Origin: Streptomyces sp. CB01635
GTDB taxonomy: Bacteria > Actinomycetota > Actinomycetes > Streptomycetales > Streptomycetaceae
Length of the DNA: 64,000 bases
NCBI RefSeq assembly: GCF_002803065.1
Contig: NZ_NNBL01000007.1
Location: forward strand, 124,001 to 188,000
Direction: 5' to 3'
The notes under the pieces are model-generated. The model saw only the letters and a program-made list of their open reading frames with translations. It did no database searches and was not told the origin of the DNA. Below are positions 1-8,432 of this stretch, one piece after another. A program made the position numbers and the translations under genes. The first letter of the stretch is position 1. Every line of letters starts with the position of its first letter.

Positions 1-69
1 CCGCCGGTGGAGGTCGGCCGCGGCGTCGACGAGCTCGGGGTTGCGGGTGAGCAGGCTGTCGAGGAACAC
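1..69 (-). CDS. yhfX: YhfX-like PLP-dependent alanine racemase-family protein, N-terminal fragment
   Basis: Only the first 23 codons are in the window (GTG start at 69; it reads FLDSLLTRNPELVDAAADL). An AAGGACG ribosome-binding site lies just upstream, and the start is 2 nt after the yhfS stop, so it belongs to the same operon. The identity as YhfX (fold-III PLP enzyme related to alanine racemase) rests mainly on position next to yhfS in a yhf cluster. The fragment is too short for a motif call. Confidence 0.55.
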   Translation of the reverse strand, partial: MFLDSLLTRNPELVDAAADLHRR

Positions 70-71
70 GG

Positions 72-1274
72 TCAGTCGTCCTTTGCGTGGTTCTGCACTG
101 CGTTGTGGTTCTGTACTGCGTCGAGTCCGTGGCTCTGTGCCGCGTCGAGTCCGTGGTTGTGCACCGCGTCCAGGGAGCGGCGCAGGATGTCGATCACGAG
201 GTCGGCGCCCGCCCGCATCGGATTGATCCGCACCGTCCAGTCCGCGAGTCCGGGGGAGTCGTCGAGGGACGAGCTGGACATGCGGTAGAAGAGCGGCGCG
301 ATCTCATAACGGGAGTTGGAGCCGACGGGATAGGGCGCGGCGCCGAACCGGGCGGCGACAGTGGGGAGTTGGCGCGCCACGGGCCGGTCCAGGCGTACCA
401 GCAGGCAGCGGTCCTGCGCGTTCGCGAGCCGCACCTCGGCGACCCCGGGCACCTCACCGGCGGCGAGCCGCTCCGCGACCTGGGCGCCCACCCGCGACTG
501 CACCGCCCACATCACCGGCACGTGCGTCAGGGCGCGCAGCACGTCCAGCGCCTGATGACCCTGGACCTGGCCGCCGCCCGAGTAGTTGTCCGCGCGGACC
601 CGCTCGACAAGGTCACGCGCCCCGACGACGATGCCCACGCCCTCGGGCCCGTGCAGCTTGAACAGCGAGAAACAGGAGGCGTCCGCACCGAGTTCGACGC
701 CCGACGCGGGCACACGCAGCACGGCGTAGTTGTCGTCGACGATGGTGCGCACTCCGGCCGCCCGACAGGCGGCGAGCACCCCGCCCGGGTCGTACGAGTC
801 GCCGAGCCGCTGCCGGGTGTGCTGGACGTACGCCCACCGGAAGCGCCCCGACGCGAGGGCCTCGCGCAGCGCGCCCAGGTCGTTGAAGTCGACCTCTTCG
901 GTGCGTACGCCGATGCCGCGCAGCGTGACCTCGGTGGTCCGGTACACCGGCGCCCGGTGGATCAGCAGCGGGTCACCCGCGCTCACCGCGGCGTTCAGCG
1001 CGGCACGGATCGCTCCGGTGCCCGCGCCCTGGACGAACGCGGCGTCCTCGGCCCCGAAGAAGTCGGCGAGCACCGCCTCCGCCTTGGCGGTCGTGCGGGG
1101 CCGGCCGAGCCCCGGCACGACGCCCGCGTCGGCGCTGAACAGCTCCTCGCCGGCGAAGTGCGCGGCGGTGCACTCGATCAGCCGGAACTGCCGGGCCATC
1201 GCCTCGTCGACCGGGATCGTGGCGAGCGGAAAGGTCTCGGGGAGCGCGGGTGCGGCCGAGTGGGTGGGCGTCAT
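72..1274 (-). CDS. yhfS: YhfS-family PLP-dependent aminotransferase-like enzyme
   Basis: A 400-residue fold-type I PLP enzyme of unknown substrate. It strongly resembles what I recall of E. coli YhfS: VQGAGTGAIRAAL near residue 80, a VQHTRQRLGDSY stretch, DDNYAV, and FSLFKLHGPEGVG, which contains the expected PLP lysine. It begins 2 nt after the php stop, so it is translationally coupled in the yhf operon. The C-terminus is odd: the last ~30 residues are a degenerate repeat (LDAVHNHG, LDAAQSHG, LDAVQNHN, AVQNH) encoded by tandem DNA repeats, and they probably lie outside the fold. Neighbours suggest a shared pathway with a phosphotriesterase-like hydrolase and a racemase-like enzyme, but the reaction is unknown. 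Confidence 0.85.
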   Translation of the reverse strand: MTPTHSAAPALPETFPLATIPVDEAMARQFRLIECTAAHFAGEELFSADAGVVPGLGRPRTTAKAEAVLADFFGAEDAAFVQGAGTGAIRAALNAAVSAGDPLLIHRAPVYRTTEVTLRGIGVRTEEVDFNDLGALREALASGRFRWAYVQHTRQRLGDSYDPGGVLAACRAAGVRTIVDDNYAVLRVPASGVELGADASCFSLFKLHGPEGVGIVVGARDLVERVRADNYSGGGQVQGHQALDVLRALTHVPVMWAVQSRVGAQVAERLAAGEVPGVAEVRLANAQDRCLLVRLDRPVARQLPTVAARFGAAPYPVGSNSRYEIAPLFYRMSSSSLDDSPGLADWTVRINPMRAGADLVIDILRRSLDAVHNHGLDAAQSHGLDAVQNHNAVQNHAKDD

Positions 1275-1276
1275 CG

Positions 1277-2227
1277 TCAGATCTCCTCCACGCTCGCGCC
1301 GGTCAGGAAGCGCAGCGGATTGCGGCGCGTCATCAGGTCCATCAGGCCGTCGTCCACGCCCGCGGCACGGGCCCGGGGCAGGAACGACCGGAACAGATGC
1401 CCGTAACCCTGACCGCCCTCGCGCTCCAGATAGGCGTGGCGCGAGATGTCGCAGCTGAGCAGGACACGGTCGGCGTAGCCGGCCTCCAGGAGGGCGAGCA
1501 GCAGCCGCAGCCGGATGTCGTCGCTCTGATAGCTCTCCTTGCCGACCGTGTCGAACGCGACGTACGCGCCGCTCGCGGCCAGCTCCTTGTGCACGGCCGG
1601 ATCGTCGAGGAGGTCCTGGTGGCCGACCGAGATCCGGTGCGGGGCGAGGCCTTCGCCGGTGAGCAGCTCCAGCTGGGCGAGCCCGCCGCGGCCGAGCTGC
1701 GCGTGCGTGGCGACCGACAGGCCGGTGGCGACGGCGGCCCGCGCCGCCGCCCGCAGCGCACGCGACTCCGGCTCGCTGGGCACGTCACCGTGGCTGCCGA
1801 CCTCGCCGAGCACGCCCGGCCGGATGCCGCTTGCGCCGAGACCGCCGTCGATCTCGCGGACCAGCGTGTCGGCCAGCTGCCCGACCTCCGCGCCGGCCAG
1901 CTCGGGCGTGTGGAACGGCTCGTAGTACCAGCCGGTGGCCGCGACGACGGCGACCTGAGCGTCCCGGGAGATCCGGGCCAGGGCGCGTGGGTCGCGCCCC
2001 ATGCCGCGGCAGGTCAGCTCGATCACCAGGGAGAGGCCGAACTCCTCGCGCAGGGCGGCCAGTTCGGCCGTGACGGCCGGTCCGTGCGCCTCGGCGTCGA
2101 GGACCGCTCCGCCGTTGCCGTGCCGGTCGAGGTCGAGCACCAGATGCTCGTGGGCCAGGGCCGGGCCACGTACGGCGGTCGCGGGGAGCGGGCCGGTGAC
2201 GGTGTGGATGAGGGGCGGGGTGTGCAT
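1277..2227 (-). CDS. php: Phosphotriesterase-family metal-dependent hydrolase (Php/YhfV)
   Basis: A 316-residue TIM-barrel amidohydrolase of the phosphotriesterase-homology family. Visible metal ligands are HEH at residues 26-28, GEVG in the position of the bridging ligand, THAQLG and GHQD histidines, and the aspartate of the DISRH segment. Family members act as lactonases or on phosphorylated sugar lactones, and the natural substrate of Php/YhfV is not established. The gene sits between yhfT and yhfS, 2 nt from yhfS. The ATG start gives HTPPLIHTVTGPL, the usual family N-terminus. It is most likely the hydrolytic step of the pathway encoded by this operon. Confidence 0.88.
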   Translation of the reverse strand: MHTPPLIHTVTGPLPATAVRGPALAHEHLVLDLDRHGNGGAVLDAEAHGPAVTAELAALREEFGLSLVIELTCRGMGRDPRALARISRDAQVAVVAATGWYYEPFHTPELAGAEVGQLADTLVREIDGGLGASGIRPGVLGEVGSHGDVPSEPESRALRAAARAAVATGLSVATHAQLGRGGLAQLELLTGEGLAPHRISVGHQDLLDDPAVHKELAASGAYVAFDTVGKESYQSDDIRLRLLLALLEAGYADRVLLSCDISRHAYLEREGGQGYGHLFRSFLPRARAAGVDDGLMDLMTRRNPLRFLTGASVEEI

Positions 2228-2265
2228 GGTGTGGGGGGTTTCCTTCCTGGCGTACGTACCCGGCC

Positions 2266-3615
2266 TCAGCTCTTGATCGGGGTGAACAGGTCGAGCCAGT
2301 ACAGGAGGTTGAGCAGGATGCCGCCGACGATCACCGCGGCGGGAGCGGCCGCCATCCGTACGACCGGCCGGCCCATCGCCTCGTTCAGCAGGTAGAGCCC
2401 GCCGACGACGAGGATGCCGAGACCGGCGCCCATGGCGTTGGCGGCCATCAGGGAGCCGAAGAGGATCGCCAGCTGGAGCGTGTCGGTGATGGCGCTGCGC
2501 AGATGCTCCGACGAGTCGCGCACGCTCGGCAGCCTGCCGAGGAACTTGCCGATGTAGGACAGGGCGAGCACCTCGACGGCGAAGACGGCCGCGCCGACGA
2601 TGGCCGCGAGGAACGGGTTCGGCAGCAGATAGCCGATGGGGTAGACGAGCGTGAAGCCCGCGATGCCGTACGCCCCCGAGGCGAGCGCGGTCGTCGCGAT
2701 CAGCGGGATGAAGCCGAACACCCGGTAGAAGTCCACCTGGGCGGCCTCGCTGTAGTGCCCCTTCGCGATCAGGAAGCTGGTGGCCTCACCACCGCCGAAT
2801 ATGTGCATCTGCGCGAGCACGCAGACACCCGCGCCGAGCACCATGAACAGCGGCAGGAACTTGCGCAGTCTCGCCGCGCTGGAGCTGAACAGCGACGCCA
2901 TCGGGTCGTCCGCGAGGACCACTTCCTCGACGCCGCCGCCCTCGGCCCGCTCGGCCTTGCGCGCCCGGACGTCCTTGGCGATGGCGAGGCCGATGAGCAT
3001 GAGGACACCGACCGCCATGGCGAGCGCGCCCGCGAACATGTGCGGCCAGATCTTCATGGTCATCACGACCAGGGCCAGTTCGAGGACGCCCGCGACGCCG
3101 CCCCACTTGCGCCCGAACTGCTTGGTGATCGCCAGCACCGGGAACAGCGTGAACAGGAACAGGATCGGCGTCGACATCTGCTGCATCGCCGTCAGGAAGT
3201 CGACCGGCAGGTCGTGGGCCACGTTGTTCGCGCCGTTCAGACCGAACACGACGACGGCGCCCCAGGCGCCGCCCAGGATCGGCGCGATCCACTTCTTCGG
3301 GGCGAGCAGCCCGAGGATGTCCGTGGGCAGGAACAGCAGCCACGGGTTGAGCACCCCGGTGGACAGGGCCATCGGCGCGCCGAGCCCGAAGATGAACCCG
3401 GCGGAGAGCCCGAAGGAGACCGCGGTGGTGGCGCTGCGGGTCGACCGGCCCTGGATGAAGTCCAGCATGAACGGGCGTACACCGTCGTTGAAGACGGCCA
3501 GTGCCATGTGCGAGATGAACGCGGTCAGCGCGCAGAGCGCGATCACGGTCAACTGCTGCGCCAGAGTGAAGTCGAGGTTCGCGCCGGCGGCGAGTGTGGT
3601 GTTCACGGGGCTCAC
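2266..3615 (-). CDS. yhfT: YhfT-family multispan inner-membrane protein, putative transporter
   Basis: A 449-residue, very hydrophobic protein with roughly 11-12 predicted membrane spans and one charged cytoplasmic-looking loop (RARKAERAEGGGVEEVV, around residues 215-235). It is the YhfT-type membrane component of the yhf cluster. No transport reaction is proven for the family, and the substrate is probably that of the operon's enzymes. The GTG start at 3615 is preceded by GAAGGAGATCCC, a good ribosome-binding site. It lies 40 nt downstream of yhfU. Length and uniform composition suggest an intact gene. Confidence 0.8.
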   Translation of the reverse strand: MSPVNTTLAAGANLDFTLAQQLTVIALCALTAFISHMALAVFNDGVRPFMLDFIQGRSTRSATTAVSFGLSAGFIFGLGAPMALSTGVLNPWLLFLPTDILGLLAPKKWIAPILGGAWGAVVVFGLNGANNVAHDLPVDFLTAMQQMSTPILFLFTLFPVLAITKQFGRKWGGVAGVLELALVVMTMKIWPHMFAGALAMAVGVLMLIGLAIAKDVRARKAERAEGGGVEEVVLADDPMASLFSSSAARLRKFLPLFMVLGAGVCVLAQMHIFGGGEATSFLIAKGHYSEAAQVDFYRVFGFIPLIATTALASGAYGIAGFTLVYPIGYLLPNPFLAAIVGAAVFAVEVLALSYIGKFLGRLPSVRDSSEHLRSAITDTLQLAILFGSLMAANAMGAGLGILVVGGLYLLNEAMGRPVVRMAAAPAAVIVGGILLNLLYWLDLFTPIKS

Positions 3616-3655
3616 GGGATCTCCTTCGTGCCCGGGGTGGAGGTGCCTGGTGGGG

Positions 3656-4012
3656 TCAGGCGCGCGCGGCGATGGCGCGGGCGATCAGCGGAGCGATGAC
3701 GTCGATCTGGTCCATGGAGAAGCCGAAGACCTTCTTGCCCTGGTCGAGCAGGGAGTTGACCTCGTCCTCGGTCGGTACGGAACGCCCGAAGGTGTGGCAG
3801 GCGGGCTGTCCCATGAGCCCGACGAGGACGCCGAGCGAGGCACCGGCGCCGGTGTGACAGGTGCCGAGGTAGAAGTCGGCCTGGCCCACGCGGAGCTTCA
3901 TCGCGGCGTCCATGTCGCTGGAGACGACGATGTCGACGCCGTCGAGGGCGAGCGCCTTGACGGTCCCGGCGACCTCGACCTTGCCTACGCCGCCGGTGAG
4001 GATCTTTGTCAT
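3656..4012 (-). CDS. yhfU: DUF2620 (YhfU) small glycine-rich protein
   Basis: A 118-residue protein beginning MTKILTGGVGKVEVAGTVKAL, with the glycine-rich segment YLGTCHTGAGASLGV typical of the DUF2620/YhfU family. Function is unknown. It overlaps the yhfY stop by 4 nt (ATGA), so translation is coupled, and it directly precedes yhfT. Small proteins next to a membrane protein can be accessory or specificity subunits, but nothing in the sequence proves this. Confidence 0.8.
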   Translation of the reverse strand: MTKILTGGVGKVEVAGTVKALALDGVDIVVSSDMDAAMKLRVGQADFYLGTCHTGAGASLGVLVGLMGQPACHTFGRSVPTEDEVNSLLDQGKKVFGFSMDQIDVIAPLIARAIAARA

Positions 4013-4410
4013 GGAGTGGTCCTTGGGGGTCGGGAGTCGGGTGACGGATGTCCCGCCAGCACCGCAAGATGCATGGCCAGGAAGTTGACTTCGGAGTCGG
4101 GCAGGGTGGCGCCGAGCTGTTCGCGGGCGCGGGCTGCGACCTCGCGGGCGCCGGCCACGGCCCGGGGGTGGCCGGCCAGTTCCGCGGCCACCTGTTCGTC
4201 GGTGAGGAACTGCTCGATCGGCTCCCCGTCGACGAGCCGGGTCAGCGCCATCATCAGGTGGCTGGTGAGCATGCCGGCGGTCTGCTCGGTGACCTCGTTC
4301 CCGTGTTCCGCGAGGGCGATGAGCTCGGCGGTCACGAAGTCGGCGACCTCGGGCCTGACCTGGCCGCCTTCGCGGAACAGCCGGATACGGAGGGCGAGTT
4401 GGTCGTCCAT
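4009..4410 (-). CDS. yhfY: YhfY-like PRD (PTS regulation domain)-like protein
   Basis: A 133-residue all-helical protein starting MDDQLALRIRLFREGG and ending in EVNFLAMHLAVL, which matches the end of PRD domains (conserved FLAxHLA). PRD modules are normally phosphorylated by PTS proteins within transcription regulators, but here the domain stands alone with no DNA-binding part. The ATG at 4410 is preferred because AAGGAG lies 7 nt upstream; an upstream TTG at 4446 in the same frame lacks a site. It is the first gene after the promoter/operator at 4443-4466 and overlaps yhfU by 4 nt. Confidence 0.72.
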   Translation of the reverse strand: MDDQLALRIRLFREGGQVRPEVADFVTAELIALAEHGNEVTEQTAGMLTSHLMMALTRLVDGEPIEQFLTDEQVAAELAGHPRAVAGAREVAARAREQLGATLPDSEVNFLAMHLAVLAGHPSPDSRPPRTTP

Positions 4411-4442
4411 GGGGTCTCCTTCCTGGCTCCATTGGCAATTCG

Positions 4443-4466
4443 ACAATAATCAGGATTCTGGATATT
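4443..4466 (-). promoter_or_regulatory. Putative YhfZ operator overlapping the yhfY-operon promoter
   Basis: On the minus strand an imperfect palindrome (AATATCCAG - AATC - CTGATTATT, 7 of 9 arm positions paired) runs into a -10 hexamer TATTGT. The same arrangement occurs upstream of yhfZ at 5458-5482. This position is 33-56 nt upstream of the yhfY start. It is inferred to be the binding site of the GntR-type regulator YhfZ and to control yhfY-U-T-php-yhfS-yhfX. Confidence 0.6.
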
Positions 4467-4511
4467 CAGGTCGAGAGGGGGCCGAATCCTTCATGCGCCA
4501 CCCCCGCCGGT

Positions 4512-5450
4512 TCAGTACGACGGCACGCGCTCGCCCCGCAACACCTCGGCCTGCAGTGACGTCACGGTCGACAGGTCGACAGCGTTCCGTACGGCGGAGA
4601 GTGCCTTCGCGCCCTCGGTCCTGCCGATGATCGCCGCGCTGGAGTTGCGCAGGGACAGATCGCGGGTGACCTCGTCGCCCAGCGGCAGCACCTCCCCGCC
4701 CATCCCTATCCGGCCCTGCACCTCGTCGAGATTCCAGACGGTCGCGTCGGCCAGGTTCTGCGCGAAGAGATCCCGCAGCTGCATGTACGAGGACTCGACC
4801 CACTCGATATCGGTGCGCCTGGCGAACGCGCGCTCGGCGAGCATCCGCTGGTCCTCGGAGGTGTGGTCCACGGCGACCCGCAGGCCGGGCGCGTCGAGCG
4901 AGGCGCCCTCGCGCAGCAGCAGCCCGTGCGCTCCGACGTACGTGGCCGGGCCCAGGTCGGCGACCAGCTCCACCGGATACTCCTCGATCAGCCGGTCGGC
5001 GGCGAACCGCGAGAGAATCACGAGGTCGACCTTGCCTTCGAGCAGGGCGGTGGTCCGGGCGCCCGCGCCACGCATGAACGTGATCGCGAAGGGGGTGCCC
5101 GCCTCCTCGAAGGCCGCACGCAGGCCGGTGGCCAGGCCCTCGTAGCGGCGCGAGTAGGGGAGGGGCATCGCGGCGAGCAGGGTGCCGAGGCCGGAGAGGC
5201 GCCACAGTATGGAGCGCTCGGAGCGGACCAGGAAGGTGCCGAGGTGGCCGCGCGCGGCGGTCTCGATGGCGCCGGACTCCTCCAGGAGCCGCAGGGCGGC
5301 CTGAACCGTACCGTTTCCGCATCCCAGTTCCTCGGCGAAGTCGCGGATCCGGGGCAGCCGTGTGTCGGGCTCGTGGTTGAGCAGCAGGACCGCGAGCTGG
5401 CGGGCCGCGAGGCCGTTGCGCGTAAGGAAGCGCTCGTCGAAACCGTTCAC
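4512..5450 (-). CDS. yhfZ: YhfZ-family GntR-type winged-helix regulator
   Basis: A 312-residue regulator. The N-terminal winged helix (about residues 20-75; LPRIRDFAEELGCGNGTVQAAL) is followed by a solute-binding-like sensor domain (GLATGLRAAFEEAGTPFAITFMRG) typical of YhfZ. The GTG at 5450 has no ribosome-binding site, but a -10 box TACTGT ends 7 nt upstream, so the message may be leaderless. The -10 overlaps a palindrome, which suggests autoregulation. A second copy of the palindrome lies between its stop and yhfY, so it probably controls the whole operon. The effector is unknown. Confidence 0.82.
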   Translation of the reverse strand: MNGFDERFLTRNGLAARQLAVLLLNHEPDTRLPRIRDFAEELGCGNGTVQAALRLLEESGAIETAARGHLGTFLVRSERSILWRLSGLGTLLAAMPLPYSRRYEGLATGLRAAFEEAGTPFAITFMRGAGARTTALLEGKVDLVILSRFAADRLIEEYPVELVADLGPATYVGAHGLLLREGASLDAPGLRVAVDHTSEDQRMLAERAFARRTDIEWVESSYMQLRDLFAQNLADATVWNLDEVQGRIGMGGEVLPLGDEVTRDLSLRNSSAAIIGRTEGAKALSAVRNAVDLSTVTSLQAEVLRGERVPSY

Positions 5451-5457
5451 GGATCGG

Positions 5458-5482
5458 ACAGTAACCAGGATTCTGGATACTG
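5458..5482 (-). promoter_or_regulatory. Putative YhfZ autoregulatory operator and -10 box
   Basis: A 24-nt palindrome at 5459-5482 has arms CAGTAACCAG and CTGGATACTG around GATT (9 of 10 positions paired). On the minus strand its end merges with a -10 hexamer TACTGT (5458-5463), 7 nt before the yhfZ GTG. The core is shared with the site at 4443-4466. It sits in the divergent interval between yhfZ and ftsH. Confidence 0.62.
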
Positions 5483-5543
5483 GCAAGGGTCCCGGATGTG
5501 TGCGGTCATGGGCGGGAGGCGTGACGGCAGGAGGAGAGCAGGC

Positions 5544-7562
5544 GTGGCCAACCCCGTACCCCCGCGCGACCGCACCGACCAGCCGTGGCGCTCCGAGGGG
5601 GCCCCGCCTCCACAGCCCGCGAAGCCGCCCAGGAAGAAGATGCCGGGCGGCTGGGGCGGCCTCATTCTCACTGCCCTCATCGTCTACGTCATCGCCAACC
5701 TCGTGCTGTCGTTCTTCAACAAGGGCGACGAGCCGACGATCTCGTACACCGAGTTCAGCAAGCAGGTCGCCGACAACAACGTCACCAAGATCTACTCCAA
5801 GGGCGACGCGATCCAGGGCCAGCTCAAGAAGGAGCAGCCCACGCCCGGCGGCAGTGACAGCTCGAGCAAGAACTACACCAAGTTCAAGACTCAGCGGCCG
5901 TCCTTCGCGGACGACGACCTCTGGGCGAATCTGGAGAAGCACAACGTCACCGTGACGGCCTCACCGGTCGTCCAGGAGCGCAGCTTCCTCGCCAACCTCC
6001 TCATCTCGCTCGCCCCGATGTTCCTGCTCGTCGCGCTGTGGATCTTCATCTCGCGGCGGATGCGGCAGGGCATGGGCGGCGGCATGGCAGGAGGCATGCT
6101 CGGGCGCAAGCAGCCGCCCAAGCCGGTCGAGCTCGAGCCCGGCACGGAGCGCACCACGTTCGCGGACGTCGCCGGCATCGACGAGGTCCAGGGGGAACTC
6201 AGTGACGTCGTCGACTTCCTCAAGAACCCTGACGCCTACCGCGAGATGGGCGCGAAGATGCCCCGCGGCGTCCTCCTGTCGGGGCCGCCGGGAACCGGCA
6301 AGACGCTCCTGGCCCGGGCCGTCGCGGGCGAGGCCGGTGTCCCGTTCTTCTCCGCGTCCGCCTCCGAGTTCATCGAGATGATCGTCGGAGTCGGTGCCTC
6401 GCGCGTACGCGAACTCTTCGCGGAGGCCCGCAAGGTGGCGCCCTCGATCATCTTCATCGACGAGATCGACACCATCGGCCGGGCCCGCGGCGGCGGCTCC
6501 GCCATGGGTGGCCACGACGAACGCGAGCAGACCCTCAACCAGATCCTCACCGAGATGGACGGCTTCTCGGGGTCCGAGGGCGTCATCGTCATCGCGGCCA
6601 CCAACCGCGCGGACGTCCTCGACCCGGCCCTCACCCGCCCCGGCCGCTTCGACCGCGTCGTGACGGTCAGCCCGCCCGACCGCGGCGGCCGCGAGGCGAT
6701 CCTCAAGATCCACACCCGGCAGATCCCGCTCGCCCCGGACGTGGACCTGCTGCAGGTCGCCCGCACGACCCCGGGCATGACCGGCGCCGACCTCGCCAAC
6801 CTCACCAACGAGGCCGCCCTCCTCGCCGTCAAACGCCAGCAGAGAGCCGTCACGCAGACCGACCTCTCCCAGGCGCTGGAAAAGGTCCAGCTCGGCGCCG
6901 AACGGCCCCTCGTCATGCCGGCCGAGGAGCGCCGCCGCACCGCCTACCACGAGAGCGGCCACGCCCTGCTCGGCATGCTCCAGCCCGGCGCCGACCCCGT
7001 CCGCAAGATCACCATCGTGCCGCGCGGCCGCGCGCTCGGCGTCACCCTCTCCACGCCCGACGCCGACAGATACGCCTACACGGAGGAGTACCTGCGGGGC
7101 CGCATCATCGGCGCGCTCGGCGGCATGGCGGCCGAACACGTCGTATACGGGGTCGTCACCACCGGCGCCGAGAACGACCTCGAACAGGTCACGAACATCG
7201 CGCGCGGCATGGTCGCCCGCTGGGGCATGAGCGACCGTATCGGCCGCCTCTCCGCCCTGCCGAGCGACGCCCAGCAGGCGTACGGGCTCTCCGCCGCGCC
7301 GCACACCCTCGACACCATCGACCACGAGATGCGCCGCATCGTCGACGAGTGCTACGAGGAGGCCTGCACCAAACTCCGCGACCACCGCGGCCAGTTGGAC
7401 GCCCTGGCCGCGGCGCTCCTCGCGAACGAGACCCTCGACGAGGCGGAGGCCTACCGCGTCGCCGGCGTCATCCGCCTCACCAAGGACGAGGAGGCGCAGG
7501 GGACTCAGGGGATTCAGGGGACTCAGGACACGGACGGCCAGGAGACGGCGACGGACCAGTAA
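5544..7562 (+). CDS. ftsH: ATP-dependent zinc metalloprotease FtsH
   Basis: A 672-residue membrane AAA+ protease. Two transmembrane segments (about 37-57 and 150-170) flank an extracytoplasmic domain. The AAA module has Walker A GPPGTGKT (247-254), Walker B IIFIDEID (302-309) and the second region of homology around 355-371. The zinc motif HESGH is at 469-473. The GTG at 5544 is chosen because GAGGAG lies about 8 nt upstream; the frame stays open much further upstream. The C-terminal tail carries a short tandem repeat (GTQ/GIQ). It degrades misfolded membrane and some cytosolic proteins. Streptomyces often carry more than one FtsH; only this one is visible here. Confidence 0.95.
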   Translation: MANPVPPRDRTDQPWRSEGAPPPQPAKPPRKKMPGGWGGLILTALIVYVIANLVLSFFNKGDEPTISYTEFSKQVADNNVTKIYSKGDAIQGQLKKEQPTPGGSDSSSKNYTKFKTQRPSFADDDLWANLEKHNVTVTASPVVQERSFLANLLISLAPMFLLVALWIFISRRMRQGMGGGMAGGMLGRKQPPKPVELEPGTERTTFADVAGIDEVQGELSDVVDFLKNPDAYREMGAKMPRGVLLSGPPGTGKTLLARAVAGEAGVPFFSASASEFIEMIVGVGASRVRELFAEARKVAPSIIFIDEIDTIGRARGGGSAMGGHDEREQTLNQILTEMDGFSGSEGVIVIAATNRADVLDPALTRPGRFDRVVTVSPPDRGGREAILKIHTRQIPLAPDVDLLQVARTTPGMTGADLANLTNEAALLAVKRQQRAVTQTDLSQALEKVQLGAERPLVMPAEERRRTAYHESGHALLGMLQPGADPVRKITIVPRGRALGVTLSTPDADRYAYTEEYLRGRIIGALGGMAAEHVVYGVVTTGAENDLEQVTNIARGMVARWGMSDRIGRLSALPSDAQQAYGLSAAPHTLDTIDHEMRRIVDECYEEACTKLRDHRGQLDALAAALLANETLDEAEAYRVAGVIRLTKDEEAQGTQGIQGTQDTDGQETATDQ

Positions 7563-7568
7563 TGCCCG

Positions 7569-8432
7569 TCACGGGGTGCGCGCGATCACGTAGCGGAACA
7601 CGTTCGGCATCCACACCGTTCCGTCCCGCCGCTGATGCGGATGCAGCGCCTCCGTCATCTCCTTCTCGACCTGGGACCGGTCCGTCGCGCCGATCGCCGC
7701 GTCGAACAGCCCCGTCGACAGCAACCCGCGCACGGCGCTGTCCACGTCCGCGTAGCCGAACGGACAGGCGACCCGGCCGGAGCCGTCCGGCCTGAGCCCC
7801 GCCCGGTGTGTGACCTCCTCCAGGTCGTCGCGGAGCGCGGGCCGCCAACTGCCCGTACTGCGCAGCGGATCGGCGAGCTTCGTCGCGACCCGCAGGACCG
7901 ACGACGTCGCGCACCGCTCCGGCGGACCCCAGCCGGCCAGCACCACGGGAGTACCCCGCTCGGCGAACGGCGACGCCGACTCCAGGAGCGCGCCGAGCCC
8001 CTCGGAGTCACCTGCCGTGCAGCCGATCGGCTGGAACGCGGTGATCAGGTTGTACGGCGGATCGTCCGGCTGTGCCGCGTCCTCAGGGCCCCCTTCGGTC
8101 AGTCGCGTGTCGCCACGCGCGCGCGTGCCCCGCGTCTCGCCCTGGAGACGCTCTCTGGCCAGTGCGAGACGCTCCGGCGCGGCCGCCTCGACGCCCGTGA
8201 CCGCCGCGCCCCGCGACGCCGCCATCAAAAGGGCGAGCCCCGAGCCGCAGCCGAGGCCGAGAAGCCGGGTGCCGGCCCCATCGCCGACCTCCAGTCGTTC
8301 GTAGACCGCTTCGTAGAGCGGGACCAGCATCCGTTCCTGTATCTCCGCCCAGTCACGCGCGCGTGCGCACAGGTCCACGCGGGGCACGCGCCCCGCGTGG
8401 GGGAGGTGCCGCTGCACGAGCGTAGGTGTCAT
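7569..8432 (-). CDS. Class I SAM-dependent methyltransferase
   Basis: A 287-residue protein with a Rossmann-type SAM-binding motif I (LLGLGCGSGLALLMAA, about residues 47-62) and an acidic motif II (TGVEAA). The middle part is poorly conserved with a charged insertion, and the C-terminus (TVWMPNVFRYVIARTP) is typical of small-molecule methyltransferases. The ATG at 8432 is chosen because the family sequence (TPTLVQRHLPHAGRV) starts there; the frame extends upstream without coding character. It is convergent with ftsH, only 6 nt apart, and divergent from proS. Substrate is unknown. Confidence 0.75.
   Translation of the reverse strand: MTPTLVQRHLPHAGRVPRVDLCARARDWAEIQERMLVPLYEAVYERLEVGDGAGTRLLGLGCGSGLALLMAASRGAAVTGVEAAAPERLALARERLQGETRGTRARGDTRLTEGGPEDAAQPDDPPYNLITAFQPIGCTAGDSEGLGALLESASPFAERGTPVVLAGWGPPERCATSSVLRVATKLADPLRSTGSWRPALRDDLEEVTHRAGLRPDGSGRVACPFGYADVDSAVRGLLSTGLFDAAIGATDRSQVEKEMTEALHPHQRRDGTVWMPNVFRYVIARTP

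Noticed and set aside
84..172. CRISPR-like array from the repeats in the yhfS 3' end
   Set aside because: Units are short, in frame, without unique spacers and within coding sequence.
87..1406. 439-codon plus-strand frame opposite yhfS
   Set aside because: It is a shadow of yhfS; it lacks motifs and a ribosome-binding site.
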